From contig BGKB01000057.1 of the NCBI GenBank assembly GCA_003116975.1, forward strand, positions 1 to 64,000: a DNA stretch of 64,000 bases, in the 5' to 3' direction. Made by a program: the position numbers and the translations under genes. This DNA comes from Aurantiochytrium sp. KH105 (Eukaryota > Sar > Bigyra > Thraustochytrida > Thraustochytriidae). Positions within the stretch are counted from its first letter, which is position 1, and every line of letters starts with the position of its first letter. This document shows, one piece after another, positions 43,903 to 53,406 of the stretch. The notes under the pieces were generated by a model that searched no databases, was not told the DNA's origin, and saw nothing but the letters and a program-made list of their open reading frames with translations.

Positions 43903-44861
43903 TTAAATATCGTTGTTGGTCGGTTTTGCTTGCATTTTGCGATATTTGGTCTTCACGTTGGCAATCTTTGCCTTGATCTGGGTCTCTGCAGGGAAGCTAG
44001 CTGGCTTGGGCCCAACGTGTTGATCAAGAACAGTCTTCATGTTCTGCTTAAGTGTCTTGCTTGGGTTCGTGACCGTAAGAAGTTGGATCTCGTTGGCAAA
44101 TTTGACTTCCATGCCTTTTCGCCCCCTTCCTGATGACCCAGACTGCATAACTGCTGCAGCTACTGCGTCCTTTGGTGCAAGCTCTGCTGCCCTTGCCATT
44201 CTTTCAGCTTGCTCTCGAGCCTTCTGTTGAGTGCTGAGCTGCCCGATGAGCAACTTAATGCGTTCCTCAGAAGGAAGACACAATCGTCCTGGGAACTCCT
44301 TCTCGAGATGCGCGCGCATCGCACCTGGCCCCATCTTGTGCGACGAGTTCTCGACGCCTAATTCAAAAAGCTCTTCGACTCGCTCCCTGTAAGGGCCCAT
44401 ATAGTCGCTACCGTAAGTCGAATTGTGATGAGGCCGCCGCGCCCAACCTTGAGGTTTCGCTTGAAGAACATGGTGTCCGCGAGCGCATACTCTGGCATAT
44501 AGCTTCTCCCGTCTCGCAGGCTGATCGTCGCTTGCGAGTCATTGCTTGCTATTGGCGTTGCGTTGTCCACGCCGATCGTCTCGCACGCTTGCTCAATTGT
44601 ATCCTCGTCATTGTGGGCATCATCACACAAGTCGATCCCAGTCGAGGTCGTGGCTCGCATAAGCGAGTCCCCACTCTGGCCCATCAACTCCACCATGCGA
44701 CGAACTGCGTATGCAACGACACCTTGCCGCTCGGAATCGACAAAGCTTGCTGATCGTTGTTGCTGGGATCGATGTTGCTGACAAGCTGTCAGAGCCTTCG
44801 TTTCTTGCACCGATCGGTGAAGCATGACGCCCAGGCCGACGAGGACCAAGAACTGTGCCAC
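43903..44861 (-). pseudogene. Broken unknown ORF carried by the inverted-repeat element
   Basis: Two overlapping minus-strand frames, 44358-44861 and 43903-44400, together match the ORF pair at 42189-43315. The change of frame falls between the EYALADTMFFK block and the QGWARRPHH block near 44440-44460, consistent with a small indel. The upstream part has VAYAVRRMVELM and the downstream part has GRGRKGMEV and a helical lysine-rich tail. It is probably the element's own former protein, now disrupted. The family is not recognised. Confidence 0.5.
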
Positions 44862-45177
44862 AACGAAACACGCTTAGCGAGTGTACTCCCCAAGAGCGGT
44901 TTCTCGAACAAGATGCCATCACTCACTGCACCAGGAGCTTGTCCAGGATGCGGGGAGTTTCGACAGTCAATAGTACCTTATTAGGCGCTTTTGCGTCTGC
45001 CTTTGCCCTATTACGACTTGGTTCTCTCTACCCATATTAGCGCCTATTACCACCACCCCACGCGGCCCGCAAACGCGATAACTTTTCGTCTACGAAATTT
45101 TGTGGCTCGAAAAGACCAGATTCGCGCCCTCCAGGCCGAGCCGAAGCCAGGCGTCCTCGCCGCGGTCTGCGAAACGC

Positions 45178-45254
45178 AAGTGCGGATTTTCGGGTCTGTC
45201 AAATCTCCGTAATAATTTGCTCCTGCTCTTATAAAAAGACGGTCTTAAAAAAAT
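45178..45254 (-). repeat. Right terminal inverted repeat
   Basis: This is the mate of the left end at 43540-43628. The adjacent outward sequence (45255-45290) is a run of A/T, which obscures the exact boundary and any target duplication. Confidence 0.6.
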
Positions 45255-45417
45255 TAAAATTTTATATAAAAAAAAATTAAAAGCAAGTTCAAAATGTCAG
45301 TGATTCAAAACCGCAACTCCAATCAAATTCAAGCGAAGCCAAGCGAAGTCAATTCCAGTCAAGCCAAGCCAAGTCGAACCACGTCAGTTCGATTCAAAAT
45401 CCCTTCCATTAGGTCCA

Positions 45418-46610
45418 AGATGAGTACCAGATCAGAACAATGCGTGAGCATGTCATTTTGCGCCCTCACATGTATGTGGGGGCGGTCGCGAGCCAGGCGG
45501 AGGACATGTTCCTTTACGATGACACCACCTGCTCGATTCGTAATGTGGAGGGTGTTCCCGTCAATCACGGCTTCCTAAAAATTATTTTCGAAGCCATCGA
45601 CAATGCCATCGACAACACTTACCGCACTCCCCCGGCCGAGACAAATCCGCGTGACGCTTGACTTGGTCCGCAACGAAGTGAGCGTATCGAATGACGGTCG
45701 CCACATCCCCGCCAAGCGCCATGACTTTGGCAAAGGTGTCGTGGACTGGGTGCCTTCCGTCATTTTCGGGAGATTATTGTCAGGCTCCAACTACTCTGGA
45801 GTCCGCAAAAGCACAGGCATGAACGGGCTCGGTGTGAAGCTCGTCAACATCCTTTCGGATAGCTTCACTGTAGCCTGCTTCGACCCGGAAGAAGGCAAGC
45901 TTTTCAAGCAGGACTGGTCAAACAACATGGCCAACAGTGGGGTGGCTATCGTGAAGGGCCGAAAGAATGCGCCCCCTGGGAATGCTGTGACAATTGTCCA
46001 GTTCGTCCCGACCCCCGAGCGTTTCAATGGCAAGACCCTGGATACGAATGTCCTTGCACAGGTTCGCACGCGTCTAGTCACGGTGGCCGCTACCCTGGAG
46101 CAGCGTGACGTTAAGATCTACCTCAACGGGAAACGTCTCAAGGTGCCCACCTTCAAGGCATTCATCGGTCTCTTCAACCCGGGCCGTTTTCTCAATGATG
46201 AGGTCGTGGGCGATGGCTTCACTTTGCAGTATGGCGAGGGCATGTCTAGGACTGACAGCTTCGAGTGCACCTCTTTCGTGAACTCGCTGGAGACCACGAG
46301 TCCCAAGAGCACGCATACCTCGCAAATCTTGCGCGCTGTGGTGGACGTTATTGGCAAGCACTTCAAGAAGTCCAAGGCACATGCGAACGTCCGCTTGGAT
46401 AGGTCCACCATCACAAGCAAGTTGCAAATTTGGGCAAACCTCCACATGGCGGACCCAACGTTCACGACACAGTCCAAGAAGGAACTCTGCTCCAAAGTGC
46501 CCCTTCACCATCGACGCAGACAAGGTACTGCGCATGGTGAAAAATGCTGGGATTTTAAAGGATCTTGAGCAGGCCCTGGAGGCCAAATCGATGACCGCGC
46601 TAGGCCCTGC
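45418..46610 (+). pseudogene. Topoisomerase II ATPase-domain fragment, frameshifted
   Basis: The first frame carries the N-terminal topo II signature MREHVILRPHMYVG and the GHKL N-box region EAIDNAIDNTYR. The second carries VSNDGRHIP and the ATP-lid-like GMNGLGVKLVNILS. It then continues through the transducer region to TFTTQSKKEL, which corresponds to the QTK loop. The frame changes once near 45625-45635, in a run of C, and again near 46498-46504, also in a C run. After that a third frame still reads like topo II (DADKVLRMVKNAG). Everything after the ATPase/transducer module is absent. Frameshifts plus truncation mean a pseudogene, unless both C runs are assembly errors. It lies next to a degenerate transposon, so it may have been copied there from a host or viral source; origin cannot be decided here. 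Confidence 0.75.
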
Positions 46611-47664
46611 AAGATATTGCTTCGTAGCAGAAGGTTAGGAAGGAGCGTGCATGAACATTCTGAAAAAACTGCGACGAAGAGTCTTGCTCCTGTTGTCCCA
46701 ATCAAAATCTCGATCAACAGCCAGCATTCAGAGTTTCTCTGTCGCCTCTGGCAGCAACTATGGCTCGACTAGGTCCTCGCGAGACGGTCGCAGCTGCAGC
46801 CGACCGACGGGGGCCTCCGCCTGTCTGTCGGCCGTCAGCGTCAGAGCCGATTCGGCAGCCAAGGCTGAGCCTCGCGGCCTGGAGCGGTCGTTGGTTGACG
46901 CGCAGGATATTAGCCTGTCATCATCACCGTCACGATGCTGATCGAAAGAAGGCAAGAAGGCGAGATTAAAAATAACGGCGACGGGGGGCGATAAGACAGA
47001 GAACCAACGTACGAGCACCATAGCGACGAGCGGCCGTGTCGGTAACGTCGCGTCGTCAGCGCCTGGAGATCAGATCTTCGCACGATGCCTGTCCTGCAGA
47101 CCGCTGCCGACGACCATGGCGGCTGATAGGCGCGATCTCGTTGCCGCCATGATCGACGCCGGCCATCATTTCGCCTTCGCTCGGCCCCGTCCGCGCCAGG
47201 GGTCTCCTCTCTTCGTTCTCGCCCACTATCTATCCACAGGCGGCCGCACCGTCAGCGTCGCCAGAGCGATCGAGTCTTCGTCTTGGAAACGATCCTCCCT
47301 CCCCTTCGACCCAGCGCGAGCGGAGTGCGGCCGTGCGGCGTCGATCGAGGCGCGCCCCCGCTCGCGAAGGGCGGAGACCCAGCCGCAGCTGCTGCTGCTG
47401 CTCGTCTTGTCGCTGCTGCTCGTCTTGTCGCTGCGCCTCTCCACTTCAGTCGCAGCGCCTGCAACGCAGCTGCTGCTATCTTGGTTCTTCCTCTCGCTCC
47501 CTGCGAGTCCTTGCTCGGGCACGGTCGGGCAGAGCCTCGCGAGGCCGAGTCCGAGGCGACGAGCCGCGGCAGTCCGGGTTCGAGCGTCACTGGAGCGCGC
47601 GAGGGAGACGAGCGCGGGCAGCAGCGCGGGCACGCACGCGCACGCGGACGCGGACGCGGCTACG
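46611..47664. other. Spacer upstream of the charged-protein gene
   Basis: This about 1-kb GC-rich interval has several overlapping short frames but none with domain support. CTGCTGCTGCTG and CTCGTCTTGTCGCTG repeats at 47388-47440 produce a leucine-rich frame that I regard as artefactual. It probably contains the promoter and leader of the gene starting at 47665. Confidence 0.4.
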
Positions 47665-48306
47665 ATGGCGGTGGAGCTGCGCAGGAGCACGCGCGCGGCG
47701 CGCAAGGCGAGCGACGCCAAGGCGGCCGAGCGCGGGAAGAAGAACTCCAAGGCGGCCAAGAAGGAGGAGGAGGAGGAGGGCAAGGAGGCGGAGAAGATGG
47801 CGGAGGAGGGCAAGGAGGCCGAGGTGCAGGAGGAGCAGCAAGGGGAGCAGCAGGGCAAGGAGGAGGAGAAAGAAGAAGCCGGGGAGGAGCAGGAAAAGCA
47901 AGAGCAGGGCGCCGAGGAGGACGAGGGACCCGCCAAAGAGCAAGAGCAGAAAAAGGTCCCGGAAGAGCTCGTGAATGACAAGGAGGCTGACCTGAAGGGC
48001 GAAAAGGACACGGAGCCGTCGCGCGCGGAAAAGCTGATTGGAGGTCATTGCGTGGAAGCCAGAACCGCGACGCAAGTCATCGAGGCGCAAAAGCACGTCT
48101 CGAACGAAAAGGCAAGAGGAATCATCCCCAATACGAACTCGGACAAGCCCGAGGACTCGAACAAGCGCAAAGAGCCCGAGGGCGGCGCAGAGGAGTCGGA
48201 GAATGCGCCCAAGGCAGCCAAAGAGTCGGAGAAGGACGAAAAGGAAGACGATGAAAAGGACGGTGTTCGACCTGAAGTTGCCGTTCATGCTTGCCAAGGC
48301 TCCTAA
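47665..48306 (+). CDS. Highly charged Lys/Glu-rich protein, probably chromatin- or nucleus-associated
   Basis: I start at the ATG of MAVELRRSTRAARKASDAK rather than an in-frame ATG 549 bases upstream, because the extension is a low-complexity Arg/Leu/Ser translation of the leader. The 213-residue product begins with a basic stretch, followed by long E/K/Q-rich low-complexity sequence with many EE and KE pairs, predicted disordered or coiled. The acidic content and basic N-terminus recall nucleosome-binding or histone-chaperone-like tails, but no domain confirms this. It sits at one end of a run of genes for small charged proteins, which fits a chromatin role. An unspliced intron inside the second half cannot be excluded. 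Confidence 0.55.
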   Translation: MAVELRRSTRAARKASDAKAAERGKKNSKAAKKEEEEEGKEAEKMAEEGKEAEVQEEQQGEQQGKEEEKEEAGEEQEKQEQGAEEDEGPAKEQEQKKVPEELVNDKEADLKGEKDTEPSRAEKLIGGHCVEARTATQVIEAQKHVSNEKARGIIPNTNSDKPEDSNKRKEPEGGAEESENAPKAAKESEKDEKEDDEKDGVRPEVAVHACQGS

Positions 48307-48949
48307 GTGGATGGGCACTTCCGCCCGGCTGCTGCGTTTACATAATACCTTGCGAATCTGATTTTCTGATCTCCCTAAAGCTTTGTCCTCGGCCCTTGAT
48401 GGACGTAATTGCTGCCTCTTGGAAAAAGTGATAGTTACTTGGAGAACCCGATATACTCTGGAGCATGCTTTTGCATGCGAAGGAATTTGTATGACGGTCG
48501 GCGGATCGAGGTGAAAGATCAGTTTATTGCTTTTTCTGCGAAAGACCCATGGGGACAAGAAGTGTGCATATTCACCTGACTGTGAGGCGAGATCGTGAAT
48601 ATCCAGGAAAGTTCGATGCGAACCAACAAGTTTAGATTGCCCACATCATCATTTTTGCTGCACGCACGAGCAAGAAAAGGGACCGAACAAGCAAATAACC
48701 GTAATATTTTGCATCATCATCATACACACAATGGGATAAGTTCTAGGCTTGAATTGAAGCCTCCCTCCCCCCCCATCAAAACGCAATGAGACCCAATCAG
48801 ACCAGATTAGATCTGCGCGCAGGTAGGCAGGGAGGCAAAGCAAGTAAGCTTAGAACGGAATCGCGATTCCCTTGCGCCCAGCCGTGGGCACAGACAGGGC
48901 TCGTGAATCGGAAAAAGAAAGTTTGAGATTCAAGGGAGCAAAGGCGCGC
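48307..48949. other. Converging 3' spacer
   Basis: This 643-bp interval separates the stops of the Lys/Glu-rich gene and the minus-strand linker-histone-like gene. It is less GC-rich than its neighbours and has no supported gene. Confidence 0.5.
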
Positions 48950-49378
48950 TTACTTGGCCTCCTCCTTGGTCTCCTCGACGACGGCAGGCTCCTCGGCAGG
49001 CTTGACCTCCTCGAGCTTGGCCTCCTCGACGGGCTTGGCCTCCTCCTTCTTGGCCTTGGAGGCGGCGGGCTTGCGCTCCTTCTTGGCCTTGGGCGCAGCG
49101 GGCGCCTTCTTGGCGGCAGGGGCCTTCTCCTTCTTGGCCTTGGGCGCGGCGGCAGCCTTGGGCGCGGCGGCCTTCTTGGCGGCGGGCGCCTTCTTGGCAG
49201 CGGGGGCCTTCTTCTCCTTGGCCGGCTTGGCGGCGGCGGCGGCCTTGGGGGCGGCCGCCTTGCGCGCCTTCTTGGGCTTGACCTCGGCGGTCTCCACGGG
49301 GGTCGTGTCCTTCTCCACGACGGGCCGCTTGCGCAGCACGCGGTCTCCGACGGGCATGGCGATGGCGGCGGTGCTCAT
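48950..49378 (-). CDS. Linker-histone-like Ala/Lys/Pro-rich protein
   Basis: The 142-residue protein is built mainly of A, K and P in repeats such as AAKKAPAAPKAKKE. After a short N-terminus (MSTAAIAMPVGDRVLRKRP) there is no room for a winged-helix globular domain, and the C-terminus turns acidic (VEEAKLEEVKPAEE). This composition matches the C-terminal tails of histone H1 and the H1-like proteins of some protists and bacteria, which bind linker DNA and compact chromatin. The 5' leader, read on the minus strand, has a CAG-rich tract and carries the shared ACCTGCAACTCGA element at 49473-49493. The start is the only sensible ATG. Confidence 0.75.
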   Translation of the reverse strand: MSTAAIAMPVGDRVLRKRPVVEKDTTPVETAEVKPKKARKAAAPKAAAAAKPAKEKKAPAAKKAPAAKKAAAPKAAAAPKAKKEKAPAAKKAPAAPKAKKERKPAASKAKKEEAKPVEEAKLEEVKPAEEPAVVEETKEEAK

Positions 49379-49401
49379 ACTTCTCCTTGTTTTTCTCTCT
49401 C

Positions 49402-49432
<31 letters not shown>

Positions 49433-49472
49433 CTCTTGCTCTGAATGCTCCTTTTTCTCCTCCTTGAAGATC

Positions 49473-49493
49473 TCGAGTTGCAGGTTTGCGATC
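49473..49493 (-). promoter_or_regulatory. Shared 5' element upstream of the linker-histone-like gene
   Basis: The element has core ACCTGCAACTCGA preceded by GATCGCA, and lies 94 bp upstream of the ATG. Three other small basic-protein genes have the same core at 58-74 bp from their starts. Confidence 0.55.
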
Positions 49494-51004
49494 CTAGCCT
49501 CGCCGCGCGCCGCCGCCGCCGCCGCGCGCGGATTTCCCTCGCCCTGTTTCCGCGCGCCTCACGCCTCGCGCCTCAGCGCCGGCCCTCTCCGCGCCCCGCG
49601 GCGCTGCTTGCCGCCCCTTTCCGCGCGGCGCCTCCGCCGGCTCGCGCCCACACGCTCCTTCGCCGCCGATCCGCGCCTCTTCGGGCCGCGTCCCGCTCTT
49701 CGCGCCGCCGCGCCCGCTGTGGGTACCGCGCCTACCGTGCCCTCTAGCCGCCTCCATTCCTGCGTCGCAGAGTTACCTCGCAAGACGAAAAGATCCGGAC
49801 CGGTACGCCCACACGCGCCTCGCCTTCCCCCAGAACCGGCGCGGACGCGGCTCCTAGCGTTCCCCCTACTTATACCTAGTCGTTCCCTCACGTTCCCCCG
49901 CCAAACTTCACCAGCGCGCCCCGAACACCTGGCCGACTTCCCGCAGTCACGTACGCAGGTCCTACGCTTCAGCTACTCCGGGAGCCCGCTGCGGAGGCTA
50001 TAGCGGTCCCTAGGCCCCAGCTACGCCGACGGGGCCGGGAGCCAGCCGGCGCCGGCGCCGCGGCAGTTAGGCGCAAGGCGCGCGAGCACTCACAGTCACC
50101 CTCACTTCGCGAGCACCAGCACCCACCGAGAAGTCCCGGTCGCCTCGACTACGACCTAGCGGCCTCTTCGCGCCGCGCCGCTTCCGACTTGTACTGCCGG
50201 CAGCAGCCAGCTGGCTGGCAGGGCGGGCCCGGTGGTTGGGCGTGTTACCGTCTTATGCAGCACGCGACGGCCGTCCACGGAGCTTTTCGCTTCTCCGCGC
50301 CTAGCCTTCTGCTAGTGAAAATGGTACGACCGGCGGGCCGGTCGCCTGGCGGCGAAGCGAGCCGGCCGCGCGAGGAGCCGGAGATGCGGCGACGCGACGC
50401 GACTCGCGAGACGAGACGAGACGAGACGAGAAAGCCGACGGCGCGAGGCGCGGGAGCGGGCGCGGCGCCGCGTCTCTCCGGCTCTGGCGGGCGGACGGCG
50501 CCCGCCCGCGACGCGACGGCGTAGGCGCTGCGACGGCACGGCGCCTGGGCTCTGCGGCCAGCACGGCGAGAGACGAGTGGCGGAGAGAAAGACGCGAAAG
50601 ACACGCTGCGGAGGGACTCTTAGTTTCGCGCGACGCGGTCCCCCACAGCTGCGCGGGCGGCGGCGGCGGTAGGCGCAGGAAAGAGGCTGCGAAGGCGGCG
50701 ACGCTTCTGGAGGGAAAAGGAGCGGGCCCACGCGGGCAAAGTGTGCTTAGCCGGTCGTCGGCGGCGACTCGCGAGCAGCCAGGGCAGGAAGAGTCCAGAG
50801 TCCAGGATCCAAAGAATAGCCTGGCGCGCCAGTACCCGAGGCGGTTTATGACAAAGGAGGATTGATTTTTAGACGCTGCTAGGCGCAGAAGCAAGGCAAT
50901 TGCCTGCGATGTCGCAGCCTGGTCTTGTGTATCATGTCCAAGCCCGACTTGCGTCGTGCCGGGTTGTTTGATTCGTTGAAAAGCAAGGGACTTCGCGCGA
51001 GGTC

Positions 51005-51028
51005 GATCGCAGCAGACCTGCAACTCGA
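51005..51028 (+). promoter_or_regulatory. Shared 5' element upstream of the 49-aa gene
   Basis: This is GATCGCA then a short spacer and ACCTGCAACTCGA, ending 58 bp before the ATG at 51087. It is identical over 24 bases to the elements at 52413-52436 (minus) and 53165-53188. Confidence 0.6.
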
Positions 51029-51086
51029 CCTCCATACAGGCGCAAGCAGTCTCAAGCAGACTCAAGCAACACCACCAACAGCAAAA

Positions 51087-51236
51087 ATGGGTGACGGCAA
51101 GCAGCAGCAGCCTGCTGCGGAGGCGGGCTCCAAGAGGAGGGGCCCCCAGATCCCCAAGGCTTCCAAGGCTTTTGCCGAGAAGCCAAGCAAGGCCGCAGGC
51201 GGCAAGAAGAAGGCCACTCCCAAGGCCAAAAAGTAG
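51087..51236 (+). CDS. 49-aa Lys/Ala-rich basic protein
   Basis: The product starts MGDGKQQQPAAEAGSKRRG and ends KKKATPKAKK. It is a diverged relative of the identical 47-aa proteins at 52207 and 53263 (shared GDGKQQ/ADGKQQ start, AEAGSK and AAGGKKK blocks). It is too short for a globular domain. High Lys with Gly/Pro/Ala suggests nucleic-acid binding, for example an HMG- or protamine-like role, but this is inference. The in-frame ATG farther upstream is not used because the shared 5' element and the paralogues place the start here. Confidence 0.6.
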   Translation: MGDGKQQQPAAEAGSKRRGPQIPKASKAFAEKPSKAAGGKKKATPKAKK

Positions 51237-52206
51237 ATCGTCGAGCCCTCCTCGTCCCTCGTCAAGCCTTCCTTGATGGTGTGACCTGCAGACGACTCTG
51301 ACGAGAAGATTACGAAAACCAAAATAATTAAACGGATGAGTTGTCGGCATATGTATGATCGTCTCAGCTTTCTGGGATCGTCTCAGCTTTCTGGAGGAAA
51401 TGGATCAAGTTTTGCGTCTCAGGAAACTGTGAAGCGAGTTGGGATCGTCTCCGGGGAATGATGGAAAAAAGTCGGTCCAACATATCGAACTGAGAAGACT
51501 CAATCGTTCTGTTATGAAAGGTCCCAATCGTTCTTGAAAGCCGTTGTTCGTAATCTTCGGTTGACTTGCAAGGACTCTGTCTGTTGCCGAGGTGCTCGTA
51601 GCGTTTGCTGCGTCTTGCTGAAGTTTTCTCCAGCAAACATGGCGAGCGGCGTTTCTTGTTGTCGTCTCGACTCATTCTTTAACTGGAAACGAGCAGCCTG
51701 AGGTTTGCTACTAGGGTTTTGACGCAACGGCTACGAGGTCTGTCGATCGTCGTTTTAGGCGTGATAGCCCCTCCGTCCCGAATACGCTGTGGTGCAAGGT
51801 AATAGTTGGTGATGCTTGAGCCAGAATGAGGTCATATCCATGCCCTCATTTCCAGAAGAATGAGGTGGAATAAGAAAGGAAAATGACGGATAATGAAATT
51901 GACGGAATGGCTCAGTCGGCTCATTTTCTTTGACCAGATGTCCGAAAGGCGTGACCTCGATGCACCTGATCAAGTTCTACAGATCACTCTTCTGTGCTTT
52001 TCTTTTTCTTCAAAAATTTGGCAAGCAGATGCACAGAACTTCTTCTTATTCTAAGCCAATTGCATGACATCAACAATATCTTTTTACTTTTTCACAGTTG
52101 GTTTATACACGTCATGTCGGTTGGTTGGACAAAGGCCACTTGCGCGTGATCACGCAAGTGCATCTCGCATTACGAGGGAAGATGAAAAGCGAAAAGTAGC
52201 GACTCT
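51237..52206. other. Spacer with weak minus-strand frames
   Basis: Two minus-strand frames (51364-51675, 103 codons, and 51755-51973, 72 codons) look less biased than random frames here and could be exons of an unknown gene, but I cannot link them by convincing splice sites. A 17-18-bp direct repeat (TCGTCTCAGCTTTCTGG) occurs at 51360-51395. Confidence 0.3.
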
Positions 52207-52350
52207 CTACTTCTTGGCCTTGGGGGCAGCCTTCTTCTTGCCGCCGGCGGCCTTCTTGGGCTTGTCCTCGGCGATGGCCTTGGCGCCCTTGGGCATCTTG
52301 GCGCCCTTCTTGGAGCCCGCCTCCGCAGCCTGCTGCTTGCCGTCAGCCAT
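52207..52350 (-). CDS. 47-aa Lys/Ala-rich basic protein, inverted copy 1
   Basis: The 47-residue product begins MADGKQQAAEAGSKKGAK and ends KKKAAPKAKK. It appears identical in sequence to the product of the gene at 53263. The gene lies in an inverted repeat arm and carries the shared 5' element 62 bp upstream. A chromatin or RNA-binding role is suggested only by composition and by neighbours of similar character. Confidence 0.65.
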   Translation of the reverse strand: MADGKQQAAEAGSKKGAKMPKGAKAIAEDKPKKAAGGKKKAAPKAKK

Positions 52351-52412
52351 TCTTCTTGTTGGTGTTGCTTGAGTTGCTTCTTGAGCTTGCTTGTATTTGC
52401 TTTCTTGGGTCG

Positions 52413-52436
52413 TCGAGTTGCAGGTCTGCTGCGATC
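52413..52436 (-). promoter_or_regulatory. Shared 5' element upstream of inverted copy 1
   Basis: This is the same 24-base element (core ACCTGCAACTCGA), 62 bp from the ATG. Because it is inside the inverted repeat arm its identity with 53165-53188 is not independent evidence, but the matches at 49473 and 51005 are. Confidence 0.55.
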
Positions 52437-53164
52437 TGCCTCGCGGCCGCCTCCAGCTTCTCGCCTTTGCATCCCTATCTCCCCTGCTCTTCAGTCCTTC
52501 TGGAAAAGTACCTACCCGCCGACATCGCAGCGGCCAGATCTCAAGATCTCAGCCTCTCTCCAGACAATGCAGGCTGACGACGGCCAGCCGGCCGGCCGGC
52601 TTCTCGAGCACTCAGCCTTTGCCCGGAAGCGTCGTCGGCTCGAAGACGCCTTCTTTCCCCAGCCGTCCGGCCGTTTACACACGTATATTGAGATTCCGCT
52701 GCTGCTATGGCGGCTGCTCTCGGTCCCGATCCGGATCTCTCTCTCTCTCGCAATCTCGCTCTCTCGCTCTCTGCGTCAGCTTCGCCGCCTACCGCCGAAG
52801 AGTCAGCGCGGGCTGCGGGCGCATGGGCCTGCGCCAGAGCCGCGCGAGCAGGCGCGGGAAGCCGGCTGCGGGAGCCGGACAGTCGCTGTGGGGGTGGGGA
52901 GGATGCCAGCGGCCTTGGCGGCAGCGCGCGTGGCGGCCTGGCCGTTCGTCCGGATCTTTCCGAAACTTAGGACGCGCAAGGCGCTTAAGATGGGCGAGGT
53001 CTTAACCCCGCCCGCCCGCGCCCTTTTGCTTTGCATTGCAATGCATTGCGCTGTAAACTTGGCTTGGTTTGCTAGGCAACGCCGAGGACAGGAGCAAGAG
53101 CCGACGAGGCTCGCCTTGACGGGATAGGGATGCAAGGCGAGAAGCTGGAGGCCGCCGCGAGGCA

Positions 53165-53188
53165 GATCGCAGCAGACCTGCAACTCGA
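53165..53188 (+). promoter_or_regulatory. Shared 5' element upstream of inverted copy 2
   Basis: This element has core ACCTGCAACTCGA, ending 74 bp before the ATG at 53263. The greater distance than in copy 1 reflects the 12-base leader duplication. Confidence 0.55.
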
Positions 53189-53262
53189 CGACCCAAAACA
53201 GCAAATACAAGCAAGCTCAAGAAGCAACTCAAGAAGCAACTCAAGCAACACCAACAAGAAGA

Positions 53263-53406
53263 ATGGCTGACGGCAAGCAGCAGGCTGCGGAGGCGGGCTC
53301 CAAGAAGGGCGCCAAGATGCCCAAGGGCGCCAAGGCCATCGCCGAGGACAAGCCCAAGAAGGCCGCCGGCGGCAAGAAGAAGGCCGCCCCCAAGGCCAAG
53401 AAGTAG
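53263..53406 (+). CDS. 47-aa Lys/Ala-rich basic protein, inverted copy 2
   Basis: This is the same 47-residue protein as the minus-strand copy at 52207, with a second TAG directly after the stop codon. The coding sequences are almost identical, including silent positions, so the pair is either very recent or kept alike by gene conversion between the palindromic arms. Confidence 0.65.
   Translation: MADGKQQAAEAGSKKGAKMPKGAKAIAEDKPKKAAGGKKKAAPKAKK

Larger units (their letters stand above)
43540..45254. mobile_element. Putative 1.7-kb DNA transposon with degenerate terminal inverted repeats
   Basis: The sequence reading inward from 43540 matches the reverse complement of the sequence reading inward from 45254. 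Shared blocks are TTTTTTTAAGACCGTCT, AAGA-CAGGAG, TTACGGAGATTTG and TCCGCACTT, in the same order over about 80-90 bp. Between them lie only the minus-strand unknown ORFs. I could not define a target-site duplication because both flanks are A/T runs. The imperfect ends and broken ORF suggest an old, inactive copy. Confidence 0.6.
49379..51086. promoter_or_regulatory. GC-rich divergent spacer
   Basis: This 1.7-kb interval lies between the divergent starts of the linker-histone-like gene and the 49-aa basic protein gene. It is dense in CG and arginine/proline-like frames on both strands, including GAGAC repeats near 50405-50430. I find no supported gene beyond the two 5' elements at its ends. 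Confidence 0.45.

Noticed and set aside
47116-47664. N-terminal extension of the Lys/Glu-rich protein to 47116
   Set aside because: The extension is Arg/Ser/Leu low-complexity from repeat DNA, and an ATG with a typical basic start lies at 47665.
50301-51350. A 349-codon minus-strand frame
   Set aside because: It runs antisense through the 49-aa gene and its 5' element and has Arg/Ser/Pro-biased, repeat-like composition.
52369-53127. A 252-codon plus-strand frame in the centre of the inverted duplication
   Set aside because: It starts antisense in the leader of the minus copy and is Arg/Ser-rich without domains; it is a by-product of GC-rich sequence.
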